DNA of 64,000 nucleotides, taken from assembly GCA_936450465.1 (NCBI GenBank), contig OW388304.1, positions 36,795,593 through 36,859,592 on the forward strand, given 5' to 3'. The DNA is from Gibbula magus (Eukaryota; Mollusca; Gastropoda; Trochida; Trochidae). Both the position numbers and the translations under genes were made by a program. The notes beneath the pieces are model-generated. The model was not told the DNA's origin. It did not search any database and was given only the letters and a program-made list of their open reading frames with translations. Below are positions 33,208 to 45,532 of the stretch, one piece after another; the first letter of the stretch is position 1; every line of letters starts with the position of its first letter.

Positions 33208-34079
33208 CACCCCCTGGAACCCTGTACTGCAGGGCTCCAGTGATAGTGATTTTGTACAGTGAGATATGCAGTGATAGTGATCCGATTAGCGAGGATACTT
33301 GATGGATGTGTGTACAAAAAGCAGCTGTAAAGCAACATATGGGTAATATGAATCTATGGCCCATTCATAAATGTATTTACTTGAACCTTTTAATGATGCA
33401 TATGTTTGTGGTCATGTGGTTTATTAGTCGGGGCCGTCAAAATAAAACCTCTTTGGAATACGTATGCAAATACTATGCACCATATCGAACAAATTATAGA
33501 ATTAACACGAACTTTAGTCTTCAGAAACCACATTGTATCAATTTGGGAGATATTTGCTTATTCTGTGAAAAGTTATAGTTAAAAAATTATACTGTACACA
33601 CCTCGCAGTGATCGTGATCAGTACAGATCAGTGATCTTGGTTTGGATAAATGTGCAGTGATCGTGATTTTCTGTACGAAATTAGTAAAAACTTCAAATTG
33701 AGCATCAGAATCGATGATTAATTGAATTTCAAAAGAGGAATTTGTAATCAATTTCCAGTCAGGCATCGTGGAAGATACTGTAGGATGTGGATATTGGTCT
33801 GTAATGGATACTTTCAAAGAAAGTAGTTTACAATTCCATAGAGGGACCAAACATTAAGATACTGACTGTTAACTATTATGAAAGAAGAGGCAGATAAACT
33901 AAATCTTCTTACAGACAATGTGTAATGAAACCCTGAAACATCTGAGATGGCATTAAGTTTTTTAATCGACCAAAATGATCAATAAAAGAAAATGTATCAC
34001 GTCAAATTGGCGATTTCTTTCTTTACACGTAAGAAAGATTGATTTGAAAGAACCCGAAATGGAATAAACCGAACCAAAT

Positions 34080-34490
34080 TGAACTCAATTGCTCAAAATG
34101 AAAAAAGTTGATAATAGTTTGTGTTGTTTTTGTAAGGATAAAGATGAAAATCTATGTCATGTGTACTGGGAATGTCAGGTGACCCAAGCATTTTGGAATA
34201 ACTTACAAATTTGGCTTAATAAGTTTATATATCCACATCCAACTTTTTCAAAATACATGGTCTGGTTTGGTACCTTATATCAAAATAGACTACTGAACCA
34301 TATCATCATCTCTACAAAGAGACATATTTATTTATGCAATATAAAAAATAAACTTCCCAATCTTCACTTATATATAAAAACTCTGAAGCAAATATTGTTT
34401 GTTGAAAACTTTATTTCCAAAGAGAAAAATGATTTAGATAATTTCAATCGCAAATGGAACCCTCTCCTACCAGTACTTATTGACCAATAG
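34080..34490 (+). pseudogene. LINE polymerase C-terminal Cys/His domain fragment
   Basis: An open frame of 133 codons from 34089 begins LKMKKVDNSLCCFCKDKDE followed by HVYWECQVTQAFWNNLQIWL. This is the C-x2-C...H...C motif plus following helix found after the reverse transcriptase of many non-LTR retrotransposons (zf-RVT type), up to the natural C-terminus (stop at 34488). Nothing upstream encodes RT, so it is a 5'-truncated remnant trapped in the TIR element. It is remarkably free of stops for a fragment. Confidence 0.7.
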
Positions 34491-35272
34491 AACCAAATTG
34501 AACTTATTCCATGCTTTAATCAAAATAAATAATTTATTTTCTCATACTCCTTCTTCTAGTTGCTCAAAGTAAAATAAAAAAATCATATTTAAAATTGGTT
34601 TAATAGTCTTTTGGTCAGTGTCAGCAAAACTATTTACTGCGAGATGTTGACATTTCATCGTAATGACATGTTATAAGTACTAGTTCATTGAATGAACAAA
34701 TGCGAGTTCATGGCATGCTTAATTTGTCACCTCCTAGCATCTTATCTGATGTCATCGCATAGGGACACATGATGGGTAGAACTGTGTTAATAATGTTTCG
34801 TATAACTTTCAATATTTCAACAACAATCATGTCAACTGGTTAAGTTGTCAAAATCATAAGAAATGTCCGTTCTTCTCAACATGTCCAAAATAAACATCGC
34901 ATTATTATTACCACATTTACCAAAACGAATTTTGCTACACTTAAACGCATTATAAAGGTTTGATAATTGCAACTGAAATTGGTAATACACACTTTAAGCG
35001 TGTAAAATATTGATTTGTGAATACATTACTGTAGATCGTTTAGGACACTTATGTGGGAATTATTTCATTTAAAAGGCACTTCTTTAGTTTAGTTTTGTTG
35101 TGTTGTTGGTAAGTGTTTGACAGTATACTAAGCAGCTTGAAGTTGAATATTGTGTCACACAAACGCCAAATAGACACATCTCAAATAGAAGCGGTGTTGA
35201 TATCCAAAAGTGGTAAATTAGTTAACAGGATGACAAAATGGTGACAACAGTAGGATGGTATTTGTACAAATG

Positions 35273-35311
35273 GCATTTGAGAAGTCACGCACGATGTGAC
35301 TTCTCAAATGC
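35273..35311. other. Perfect 16-bp hairpin inside the TIR element
   Basis: GCATTTGAGAAGTCAC at 35273 and its exact inverse ending at 35311 enclose a 7-nt loop. It may be part of the subterminal architecture or another small foldback insertion. Confidence 0.6.
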
Positions 35312-35977
35312 ACTTTCATGTTACATGTTTGTGATATATGGTTACATATTGTACTTCATGCTTGTTCTTTTCAATGGAATCAACTACTTTTTTTTCGCTT
35401 CCTTTTCTGACGAAGCTCATATTCAGGAGTTCAATGCCTGTTATTTTCATTATATTGAAGCCCTTGACACATATAAGTGTTACCCTAATTTCGTTCACAG
35501 CAACCAAAAACTACGATCACTGAAGGCATGTACAGAACATGTACAGTCAGACGATCACGATCACTTCATCAACTATTTTTCACAAATTCTCTAAAAGTAT
35601 TGAAGTAAACAACTAAAGACTTTGTCCAAATGATCACCTAACTTTAACAATTACGACTTAATTTTCCATTGATTTTTTAATCAATTATTATTTACATACT
35701 GGCTATATTTATCTGTTTAACATAATGCTACCAAAGTAACTTGCCAATAACTTTCTCAATTTTTAACTTACCTACATTCGAAAAATTATAGGGATACACT
35801 GATGTCTCCACATGCATGAACTATGCTTTCATGGAAGTAATGATTTGTTTGTGTCGATGGATTTAGATATTTTCATCAACCGATGTCTGTAATCTCCGAT
35901 CACTATCACTGCATCTCTCGCTGTACAACATCACTATCACTGGAGCCCTGCAGTACAGGGTTCCAGGGGGTGTATAC

Positions 35978-36960
35978 CTTTGGGGAATTTTTTGACATGT
36001 TCATATTCAAGGTCAAAGGTCAATGTCACGTGTTTTGAAATCGCTAAAAAAAACTTGTTAACACGATAACTTGAAAACTATTTGTGCTATCAGGCTAGTA
36101 TTTGGTGTACGGTATATCCACTACATGTATATGGGGAAAGGCCAAGATTTGAAAAGGGTTTTGCTAACATCCTTCAAAGGTCAAGGTCACAGCGAGGGCA
36201 CGACTTAAGCATGCTTTGCGAAAATGTCTTATTTCAACTATTAACACTTTGAATCATTACATGATTGCTATACACAATGAAAAGTGATCACTGATTGTGT
36301 GACCTTGAATTTTAAAGGGCAAGGTCACGAAATAGGGTTCAAGGTCACTAGTTCTGAAATCACTAAATAAGTTTTTTCCAAGAAAGTATTAACACCTCAT
36401 ATACATAACTTCTTACTTATACCCTTGGGGAATTATTTTGACATGTTCACATTCAAGGTCAAACGTCAAGGTCACGAGTTTTGAAAGCGCTAAAAAAATC
36501 CTTGTAAACACGATCATTTGAAAAATATTTGTGCTAACAGGCTCTTATTTGGTGTACATCAACTATTGGGAAAGGCCGAGATTTGAAAAGGTTTTCGCTA
36601 AAATCTGTCAAAGGTCAAGGTCACAGCGAGGTCAGAACTTAAGCATGCTTTTGTGAATATGTCTTATTTTAACTATGAACAGTTTGAGTCATTGCATGAT
36701 TGTAATGTATAATGAAAAGTGATCATTGATGGTGTGACCTTTAAAGTCAAAATTCAACGTCACGAGATATTGGTTAAGGCCACGTTAATCTTTTGATCCA
36801 ATTTTGAAATCAGAAATAGGTTTTAAGAACAAACTTGGGAAAAGTGACCCCAGTGAGGACTCAACTTGTTAGTAATAACTCGAATAATGAAAGGAGGAAC
36901 AGGGAAAGGCGAGACCCTCAGTTTCGGGGCCGTTCTTCTTTTGCGTTTTACTTAGTTTAG
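35978..36960 (+). repeat. Second AGGTCA-rich repeat (continuation)
   Basis: Two tandem units (about 35978-36400 and 36400-36790) and a terminal block (GGAACAGGGAAAGGCGAGAC...CAGTTTCGGGG) match the family at 11885-15060. AGGTCAAAGGTCA (36009-36021) is another exact DR1. Confidence 0.8.
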
Positions 36961-38229
36961 TTATTGCTTGATTGATAGATAATGAAAGTAATATCCTTGG
37001 TTAATAAATCTTGAATAAATCTAGAATACATGATTAATTATTGAAAATAAACGCGTAAGCGTAAGTGGATTAAGGAGCAATCTAAAATGCCTTTATGCAA
37101 CACTAAATACTTTCCAATTTTTTGGAAGTAGAGTAGATAGAAAAAAGCAAGCAGTGAAAAAGAGGTTTTGCTGTTATATGTTCACCAGACGTGTCAATTA
37201 CAGAGAATATTTTATTTCAAATGATAGTACAACTACTTCGTAGCCTGTTTGTGATTTGCAATAGATACATGCGTATCTTATATAAAGGAGAAGGTGAATA
37301 CGAATATATAAAACCATAAGAAATACATAACACAAATTTTTTCGGGATAACAACTCCTTCATCAGGGGAGATGATAATGAGGGACTTTGTGAGAACTATT
37401 TCCATATAGAAAATCATCAAAATGTTAAGCAGACATCATTTTCTAACTTCACATTCATATATACGCTGCTACCAAGTTATAATCCGTGTAATCCTTCACC
37501 GTTTACATGACTTTGTTAACGTGTATGCACTCATTACAAAAAGTGTAGGCTTACATCAGTCACAATCGTACATTTACTTTGATAACTGAAGAAAACTGCG
37601 ACCCAATAAGCCTTACTATAGTATATAGCATGCCAGTAAATGTGTATCGCCAACAATCACCATTTTATAAGAAAGCATGATATTCGATGTGGAAAAAGGG
37701 AAATATATCAAAAGATTTCCGAATGTTACAATGTAATGTAAAATCCGGTTTTCAATAAGCATATCGCAATACGAAGAAGAAGAAGAAGAAGAAGAAGAAG
37801 AAGAAGAAATGTTTATGATTTTGTCACGCCACAATCAAGCATATACAGATACATTATGAAAACAAGTTATTTTTAAGATTGAGGGCCCAGCCAGTAAATG
37901 CCTTATGAAAGACATGTGTACATACAAATGTATTCAAACAATATACACTATGAAATACAAGCATGAATAAAGAAATACATTATGTAGTAAATATTGGTAA
38001 AATATATAATAAATAAGAAATGCAGTAAATTATATTAAACATAAAACAGTGTTTCTAAGATAATTTAAATATGTATCGATTTCTTCTTAGAACCGGTTAA
38101 TACCGGTAAACCGGTTATAGGAGAAAAAGAAGAATAAAGGAGAACATTAAATTTGCTTACTCGCAGTCAGACACAACCACATGCACATAAGCACATATGC
38201 ATACCAGAACATATATATATATGTGTCCT
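36961..38229. other. Intergenic, no gene recognised; GAA microsatellite
   Basis: Holds a (GAA)n tract at about 37774-37807. The serine-rich frame opposite it is an artefact. Otherwise it is AT-rich without recognisable features. Confidence 0.6.
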
Positions 38230-39385
38230 ACCTTCGGATTAGGGCTCTCATTCCTGGAGAGGTTCAAATTCCTAGTACCATACAGTTCCAAAATTCCGTT
38301 TACATTCCTTTAATAGAAGTTCCATACATTTCATATGTATTTAGATACATACCTACGACTTACACGAATGTGAAATATGTAGTCGAATCAACAGGTGAGG
38401 GGCAGTCTATTTAGAACATAGAATTTGTATACGTTTCAACTCAAAGCCCTCTCCTAGTGTAATATGACTCATGCGGTTAGTGATGTACAGTATTTTAGCC
38501 TTTTTACATTCCTTTAATAGAAGTTCCATACATTTCATCTGTATTTAGATACATACTTATGACTTACACGGAAAGGAATGTGAAATATGTAGTCGGATCA
38601 ACAGAGGGACAGTCTATTTAAATTTTGAATAATAGAACATAGAATTTGTATACGTTTCAACTCAAAGTTCCAGTGTGTATGACTCATGCGGTTAGTGATG
38701 TACAGTAAGCTTCAATTTAAAAAATGAATAACACACCACCTGTAATTTAAACACAAATCAGGTTAGCTTATTCATAACAGCTATTACTTATTTAGTAAGA
38801 GTCAACACAGAAGCTTTAATTTTAAAAATGAATAACATTTTAAGATTGATATTTATACAAAAATTAGTAATCAGAACATGTTAGCTTTATGGATATTCTT
38901 CAACTATTCTTTCATGTTAAATATGAATTATGAATGATCAGAAGTCACATTTCATCAGCATTTACAAGTATGTTATCATATGAATAAAGTACCTTTTCAG
39001 TTAAGTATTTTAAAACAATCTTATCAGATCCTTTCACATACAGTGTTGATTAGGTTCGCCAGAACGCACCACTTCGACAGAAGTACTTTTTTACCCAACC
39101 AGTTTAACATAGAAAACCGCCTCGCTGTCGACGAACAGCTGCGTTGCAGCGAATGTTCACTGTAATTTTGAATGTGTTGATACATGAACTAAAAATAAAT
39201 TATTATTTGAGTCTTAATCTAATTTTATCATTTTGTTTTTGTTTTATGATTTCATTTGTAACATATATTACACTACTTGATAGCAGTTATTACAAGCGGA
39301 GATATAGATATGTTGAAACTGCTCACATTCCTGGAGAGCTTCAAATTCCTAGAACCATACGGCTCAAAAATTCAATTTTTATGAA
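38230..39385. repeat. Diverged direct duplication of a ~230-bp block
   Basis: TACATTCCTTTAATAGAAGT, TTAGATACATAC, GTGAAATATGTAGTCG, CAGTCTATTTA and TAGAATTTGTATACGTTTCA occur at 38300-38450 and again at 38503-38670. The block CATTCCTGGAGAGNTTCAAA at 38250 recurs at 39327. Non-coding. Confidence 0.65.
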
Positions 39386-42300
39386 GTAACAAGTCAGTCT
39401 ATTAAAAGTTCAATAATAACATTTAAATTTACCCCCCCCCCCCCCCCCCCCCAACGCACATTTTTGGATAGTTATATGAATACTCTACCTATTTGTTCAT
39501 AACAGATATTAATTATGAATGGACAGAACACTCATATTTCATAATGCACCGTTTCACTGCTGACACATATTTCTATCCTAATTAAAAAGTTGGGTGTATA
39601 CCCTCTCCCCCTCTCAAAGAAAGCAATGTCTACGCACACAATAATCCTACACCGTTCTACACCCGAACCTACGCTATTTTTTATACAATGCATGTGTTTG
39701 CTAATCTCGATGAATTTCATGTTTAAATAACCTAGTTATCCCGACGACACTAAAACGTGGAACGGGGAGAGGGAGAGACAGAATATCCATTCATAAAGTT
39801 ACCTACACACATTCTTAAACCATTCCCAAAATAATTTAACCCACATTTTGAAATCATCCTTAGCAATAACAATTATGGAAAATATTTTTCCTATAGAAAT
39901 TGTCATCACTATACGGTATATATATAGGAGTTCATCTTTTTGAAGTTTTTTTGAGGAAATCAGATTACAAAACAATGTCTGTTGCGTTTTTAGGTATGCT
40001 GGAGGTTATACTATGATAAGCAATACTGACAGGATTTCATTTTGTAAATGTCAGTCTATTTGTGATTTGAGAAAAGTTGTTTTGTTTATTCTTTAAAAAA
40101 ATATCGATTTTGAAGAACAACCTGTTTCGTTTGAAGTGACAACAACCATCACATTATATCAGTTAATGTCATGTGAAACACATTTTCACATGTCAATAAC
40201 CCTCCAACACAGTGAATTCAGGCGAGTTGCGCCTCTCCCCCCTCTCCTACACAAAACACGGACCTACATTATTGTTATGCAGTTTATCCTTGAGTAACCA
40301 TGAGTATTTCGCAAGCCACTACCAACCCTTATATCAAGACATTATTCCTTAAAATATAACCCACACACTCGCCTCCATACTACGTCGATTATTTTCCATT
40401 CCCAACTATCCCCTCTAAAAATGTTCTGTCATCTTTAAATGTCAATCTTTGTCTTTTCATTTGAAATATGTTCTATAGAAATTATAATTAAGACGTGTAC
40501 GCACGAGTTCAAAATGTTTTATTTTTGTTTTATTCTGATTGGAATTAATAAACATAAGAGGGAAGCAAGTGCTTATAGCATTGAGTCACTTTTGTAGGAA
40601 TTTCTTTTGAATTGTGACAGTGTTCAAACACAGATAGCTAAAGGAATGTGTACATAATTTTCCAAAGTCCTTTGGGAAGGCAAGCAGATTTCCTTGAAAA
40701 ACTTCCATTAACACACACACAGCTCAGTTAAGTACAACAACTATCTATGCGTGAGTTGAAGCAAGCTTTCTAGTTCATGAGGTGTTTAGACTATGTTTGA
40801 ACTATTTTTTTATCTTCATCAAATTTAGACATTTGATGTTTCTTATCATGCATAAGACATATAACTCATTTGAATATGTAGATGGTTCACTAATTATCAA
40901 TCATTCCTCATAGGAACTATTTCCACATAAACCAAAACAGATTAAATTCAGATATAGGTTGTACTCTCAAACCCACATCAAGGGAGGATCATTGACAGCT
41001 ATATCACATTTGTTGAAAATAACATATAGTATAGCAGATATGCTCTAGGAAAGATGGACTGAGCACCAGAGAGACAAACAGGCGAAATGAAAGTTATGTG
41101 CTGTGAGATATCTTATATTATACTTAAAATAGCGTCAGATGATATATTTCCCAAACTGAAAATTTCTTTATTAAGCATATAATGGAAAAGCCATAACATT
41201 AGATTGTCATAACTGCTCAGTTAAGCAAACATACTAGACCTAGTAACCAATCCTTGTATCATTAATCGGACAGAACATAAGTACTAAGTTAGTCTACAGA
41301 AATAACTTTTAAGTAAGAAGAAAATACTGCTGTTCTTCTTTCTCCATAATGATGCACTGGGTTGTGATGATCCTATGACCCAGGTTAACATTCCATTCAT
41401 AAGATGACTCTGAGCCCAGGGACAGCTAATGTTTATTGACTGAGACATGCAACATTCAACATAGCAGGTCAACTTAAGTGTTCTCATCTCCACTGGAGCA
41501 TATAGAATTTTGTTTTATTTTTAAATTGTGAAACTATGTATGTTATGTCTTTTCAATATCATGATCAATAAAAATGTAAGATAAGAGCAATGAAGTTAAC
41601 AATCACTGGAATACTAAAAATATTGTTTTTGTCTTACATCAGGTTAAAACGCCGATTGATGCACTATCACAGAGATGATATAATGAAATTTTAGATGATA
41701 AGAAACACTAGATAAATTGGATAACAGAAAATATGGTAGCGTAATTTACATTTAAATATGAATATAACTTAATTTACCTGCTAAAATATATATATTTTGA
41801 AATGTGCAAAATCAGAAGTTAATGAGAAGATGAATGATAAGTTTTATCATGAAACAGTGTGTGATTAGAAACATGCTATGTGAACTGAACTTTGAATAGC
41901 GTAAACTACATGTACTATTAACACATGATTGATCTTCTATTGAGTATCATATTTGAAATAATAATGTTTCATCAATGACCTGACAAATTACTAGTGACTG
42001 ACTAATTAGTATTTTTCCCTGAAATACAGTCACAGTAAATGTAAATTATTTAGTTATTTACAGTCATGAGACTATGAATAGAGCACCTCAAATATACTAC
42101 ACTATGTGTCCCTGAATGTATACATTAGTCTACAGGTGAAACTTATACAGGTGAAATGACACTCATAATGAACTTAATATACCTTCTGTCCTCAGGTCAC
42201 TAAACTATACTGTCATGATAGACCCATGCATAACAAAATATTAACCATTTCTCACTATTTGTCTACCACTCCTTTTATCCAATGTGAAAAACTTCAATGT

Positions 42301-42899
42301 GAGAAATGCTACTGATTCGTGAACTGTTGAACCATGATACTATTTATTTCAAACATGTGAGTTACACCAAATCATTAATGTTGATAACATTTCAGAACCT
42401 GTCATCTATACAGAATGACATAGCAATTTCCATTCAATAAGATCAAACACAACATAAGTTATTCAACACCACCAAAATACTTAATCATCATCATCAGAGC
42501 TGCACTTTGAGAATGTGTGTGTATCATAGACAACTAGCTATTCTAAAACATGACATGATACTTCTAAAATTATCAATTCATAAACAGTTATTTTTATAGA
42601 GTTGGTGTATGAATGACAATTTCCTTTTATATATACAAAACCAAACACTGGATTTATCATTGATTGAGCAACATAACCTATTTAACCAAGAAATTCCTCA
42701 GATGATTTGTTTGTAGTCAGTTTAACTGATGATTTATTATCTGATTACTTGATGCATTAGAAATGTCAGTCACTATATTGTACACAAGAGAACACTGATG
42801 CGATCAAAATGAATAGAAAGACAACTGCTTTGAGAAAAACAATTTTTTCATTAACAATAAACGTTTTTCAATTTTAACTATATTTTGTGTATGTTTACA
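39386..42899. other. 3.5 kb with no gene recognised
   Basis: Contains a 21-bp C homopolymer at 39432-39452. The rest is AT-rich with short unsupported frames (for example 69 codons minus at 41284-41493). I see no TIR, domain or tandem structure. Confidence 0.55.
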
Positions 42900-44330
42900 G
42901 ACGTCTAAGTAACTTACTTGTCATGTCTAGCTTTGTTCTAACTAGCTTTCTTAGTAACTCAGCTCTGCATGTTTAACTTGTTCAAATTAACTAACTTGTT
43001 CATTTAAATTTGTGACTATGTATTATGTTGTAATTTTCGAAATCACTTTTCATATTTAACTTGTGAATGTTGTTTTGACAACTGTGTATATCTTAAGTTT
43101 TTAGTACATGTTTTATGTTATTTAATGTTCAACTGTTCATGTTCATCGCATGTGTAGCTAGGTAACTTGTCTAACTTACCTTTTTATTGTTGTGAATTCT
43201 TTATGTTTTAAAGTATTTCAATTATTTGTTCTAAGTAAGCAGCTTTTCATGTTTAAGTTTTCCTAATTAACTGACTTTGTACATGTGAATTTATGACAAT
43301 GGTTATAAGTTGTTGTTTTTATGTGTGTGTGTTTGGTGTTTGTTTTTGTTTTTATTTTGTTTAATTTTTTTTTATGTATTAAGTTTTCTAAGTATTTATT
43401 TTGCTTTTCATCTTTAACTTTTCATGTTTAACCTTGCCCAAACTAAGTAACTAACATTTGTATTTTTTTTAATTTTTAATATTTCTTAAAAACGTGTGAC
43501 TATGTGAAAATAACTTTGTCCATGTGAATTATTTAACAACAGTGTTAAAGTTGTACTTGTTGTAGTTGTTTTTATGTTAAACAGTTCTACCGCATATTGT
43601 GACTAACTTTTATAAGTAAGGCTAACGTCCATGTGCTATTTTTGTTTCTCTTTTTGCTTTTTAATGTTTAATTTTTAAAATACATTTTTTTAATCAACTA
43701 ACTTTGCCAATGCGAATTTGTGTCAACAACTGGTTATAAGTTGTTTTCTTTATGTGTTCCTTTTTCTGTATTAAGTTTTCTAAGTATTTTTTTCTCATCT
43801 TCAATATTCCATGTCTAACTTTGCTCTAACTAAATGTTCCTAGTAATTCCGCTCATCATGTTTACTTTGTTTCATTTTAACAAACTTTGTTCTTGTGATT
43901 TGTAACAACTGGTTATAATTTTTCTTTTATGCGTGCTTAATGTTTGCAATGTAAATTTAATTTAGTTCTTTAGAATTATTTGACAACCGTGTTTAAATTT
44001 TGTGAGTTGCGCTACTTTATGTTTTATTTTTTTCTCAGTAAGTAGCTTTTATGTTCAACTGTACATGTTTAATGCTCTTTGTAACTAACCTTTATCAGTA
44101 TATATGCATTATTTATTTATTTTAATATTTTTTTAAATTGTTTTATTTATTGTTTAATCAATATTTGTTTGGTTTTAAATTATTTAGAAAATATGTATTT
44201 CTAAGTAATCAGCTTTTCATGTTTACCCTTTTCAATGTAACTATCTGTGTTCTTACAACTGCTATAAGTTTTATTGTATATATTATTGTATCCTTCAAAG
44301 GGTATGATTTCAAGGTTTCCTGTTAATTCT
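42900..44330. repeat. Highly degenerate T-rich tandem array
   Basis: Recurring order of motifs: TTCTAAGTAA, AGCTTTTCATGTTTAA, TTAACTAACTTTGT, TGTGAATTTGTGACAAC, GGTTATAAGTTGTT. It is visible around 42940-43030, 43230-43310, 43400-43450, 43690-43790, 43855-43920 and 44205-44270, at irregular spacing of roughly 150-300 bp. Probably an old, decayed satellite. Confidence 0.5.
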
Positions 44331-45532
44331 ACAATTTCACCTGTATAAGTTTGACAGTGTTTTCACTATCTACAGCGGACATGTTAAGAATGCATGTGAT
44401 TGACATAGCGTCTTCATGTAAACAATGTAATTTTGATGTACAATGAAGATCACCTCACCAGTATGTCCATAGTGAAGGATGATAGTTTATAATGAAAATG
44501 GTAGATACCTTTTATAATCGCTAATGGTCATAATATTACCCAAGTGACGCTGAACAATGACTCATTCACTATTATCACAAGTGTAGCTAGATTAACGATT
44601 TTATTTATATCACATCACGATTTAGCACAAAAGGATGCTCTATGGATCGTCAAATGTTTACTCGTACCCAGTGCATCATGGCCATCTTCTATTCACTGTT
44701 TCATTCAAAATCATGTCATTATATCAATATCATATATGTGCAAACATAATCTGGAATGTTCTCTGCAAGCACAACATTAGCGATGTCTTCACAACAGTAC
44801 TTAAAAAAGAAGGCTATATGAAACAGTTTGATCACGAACTAATTGTGTGATTGAAGTGTACACCACTGCAGTGAGGGTTAGATTTTGTTCAATACTGTCA
44901 CTAAAACAGTTCAGCCATAAGAAGAAGAAAAAAACAACTCCATGTCAATTATGCTAAAAGTTTCCTTTCAAAAGGAAAAACACAACATTTATGACACACC
45001 ATTGTATATTATATTTTATCTGTGCAAAATAACAAAGCTGTTGACGTAACATATTATTTTAGAAATATGTTGTATCAGACTCTTGGGAAAAGACCACAAC
45101 ACATTTATGTACGGATGGACACATCATAGGTATTTCCATAAATGCAAAAAAAAAGACTAGTCAAATTGGTTTTAGATATAGCAATTAAGTACATATTACA
45201 TACATCAAATGGTTGATATTGTAATATAAAGGAACATGGTCGATAATATGTTCGGTATATATGGATGACAGATATCTCATAAGCTTAACATGTTATAATT
45301 TAACATATTTCCTTAAACCGTTTGCCCCGAAAGTTTTAATGAGGATGGATAACAATTTCTCCTTGTGTGCTCCAAACATAAAAAAGCTCTCATTAAATAA
45401 AATATCTAAATCATTATGCACAAATCCAAATTAAGATAAATCTATATCCTGAGTATATACCACAACTTGTGTTAGGAACAGTTTCAGAAGACAGCACGAG
45501 CTCACACTAGCCACGCTTCATGCTTACATGTG
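44331..45532. other. Intergenic, no gene recognised
   Basis: Two overlapping short frames near 44544-44850 have no domain. AT-rich. Confidence 0.55.

Larger units (their letters stand above)
33208..35972. mobile_element. 2.77-kb TIR element, 78-bp TIRs, 5-bp TATAC duplication
   Basis: The ends start CACCCCCTGGAACCCTGTAC and match inverted for about 78 bp (33208-33286 against 35894-35972) with about four mismatches. TATAC flanks both sides (33203-33207 and 35973-35977). Uninterrupted relatives of the target (for example 36411-36440) have a single TATAC, proving the boundaries. Subterminal motifs GCAGTGATAGTGAT / GCAGTGATCGTGAT recur inside both ends (about 33270, 33605, 33650, 35555). A 5-bp duplication with CAC-starting TIRs is compatible with Transib-like elements, but no transposase is recognisable. 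It contains a LINE fragment. Confidence 0.85.

Noticed and set aside
35238..35594. 118-codon frame inside the 2.77-kb TIR element as a transposase
   Set aside because: No DDE/D motif, HTH or similarity recognised, and it spans a perfect hairpin.
33208..35972. Reading the TIR element as a RAG/Transib transposon
   Set aside because: Only the 5-bp duplication and a CAC start agree. The rest of the heptamer does not match, the target is AT-rich and there is no transposase.
37616..37834. Ser-rich frame opposite the GAA tract
   Set aside because: Microsatellite translation.
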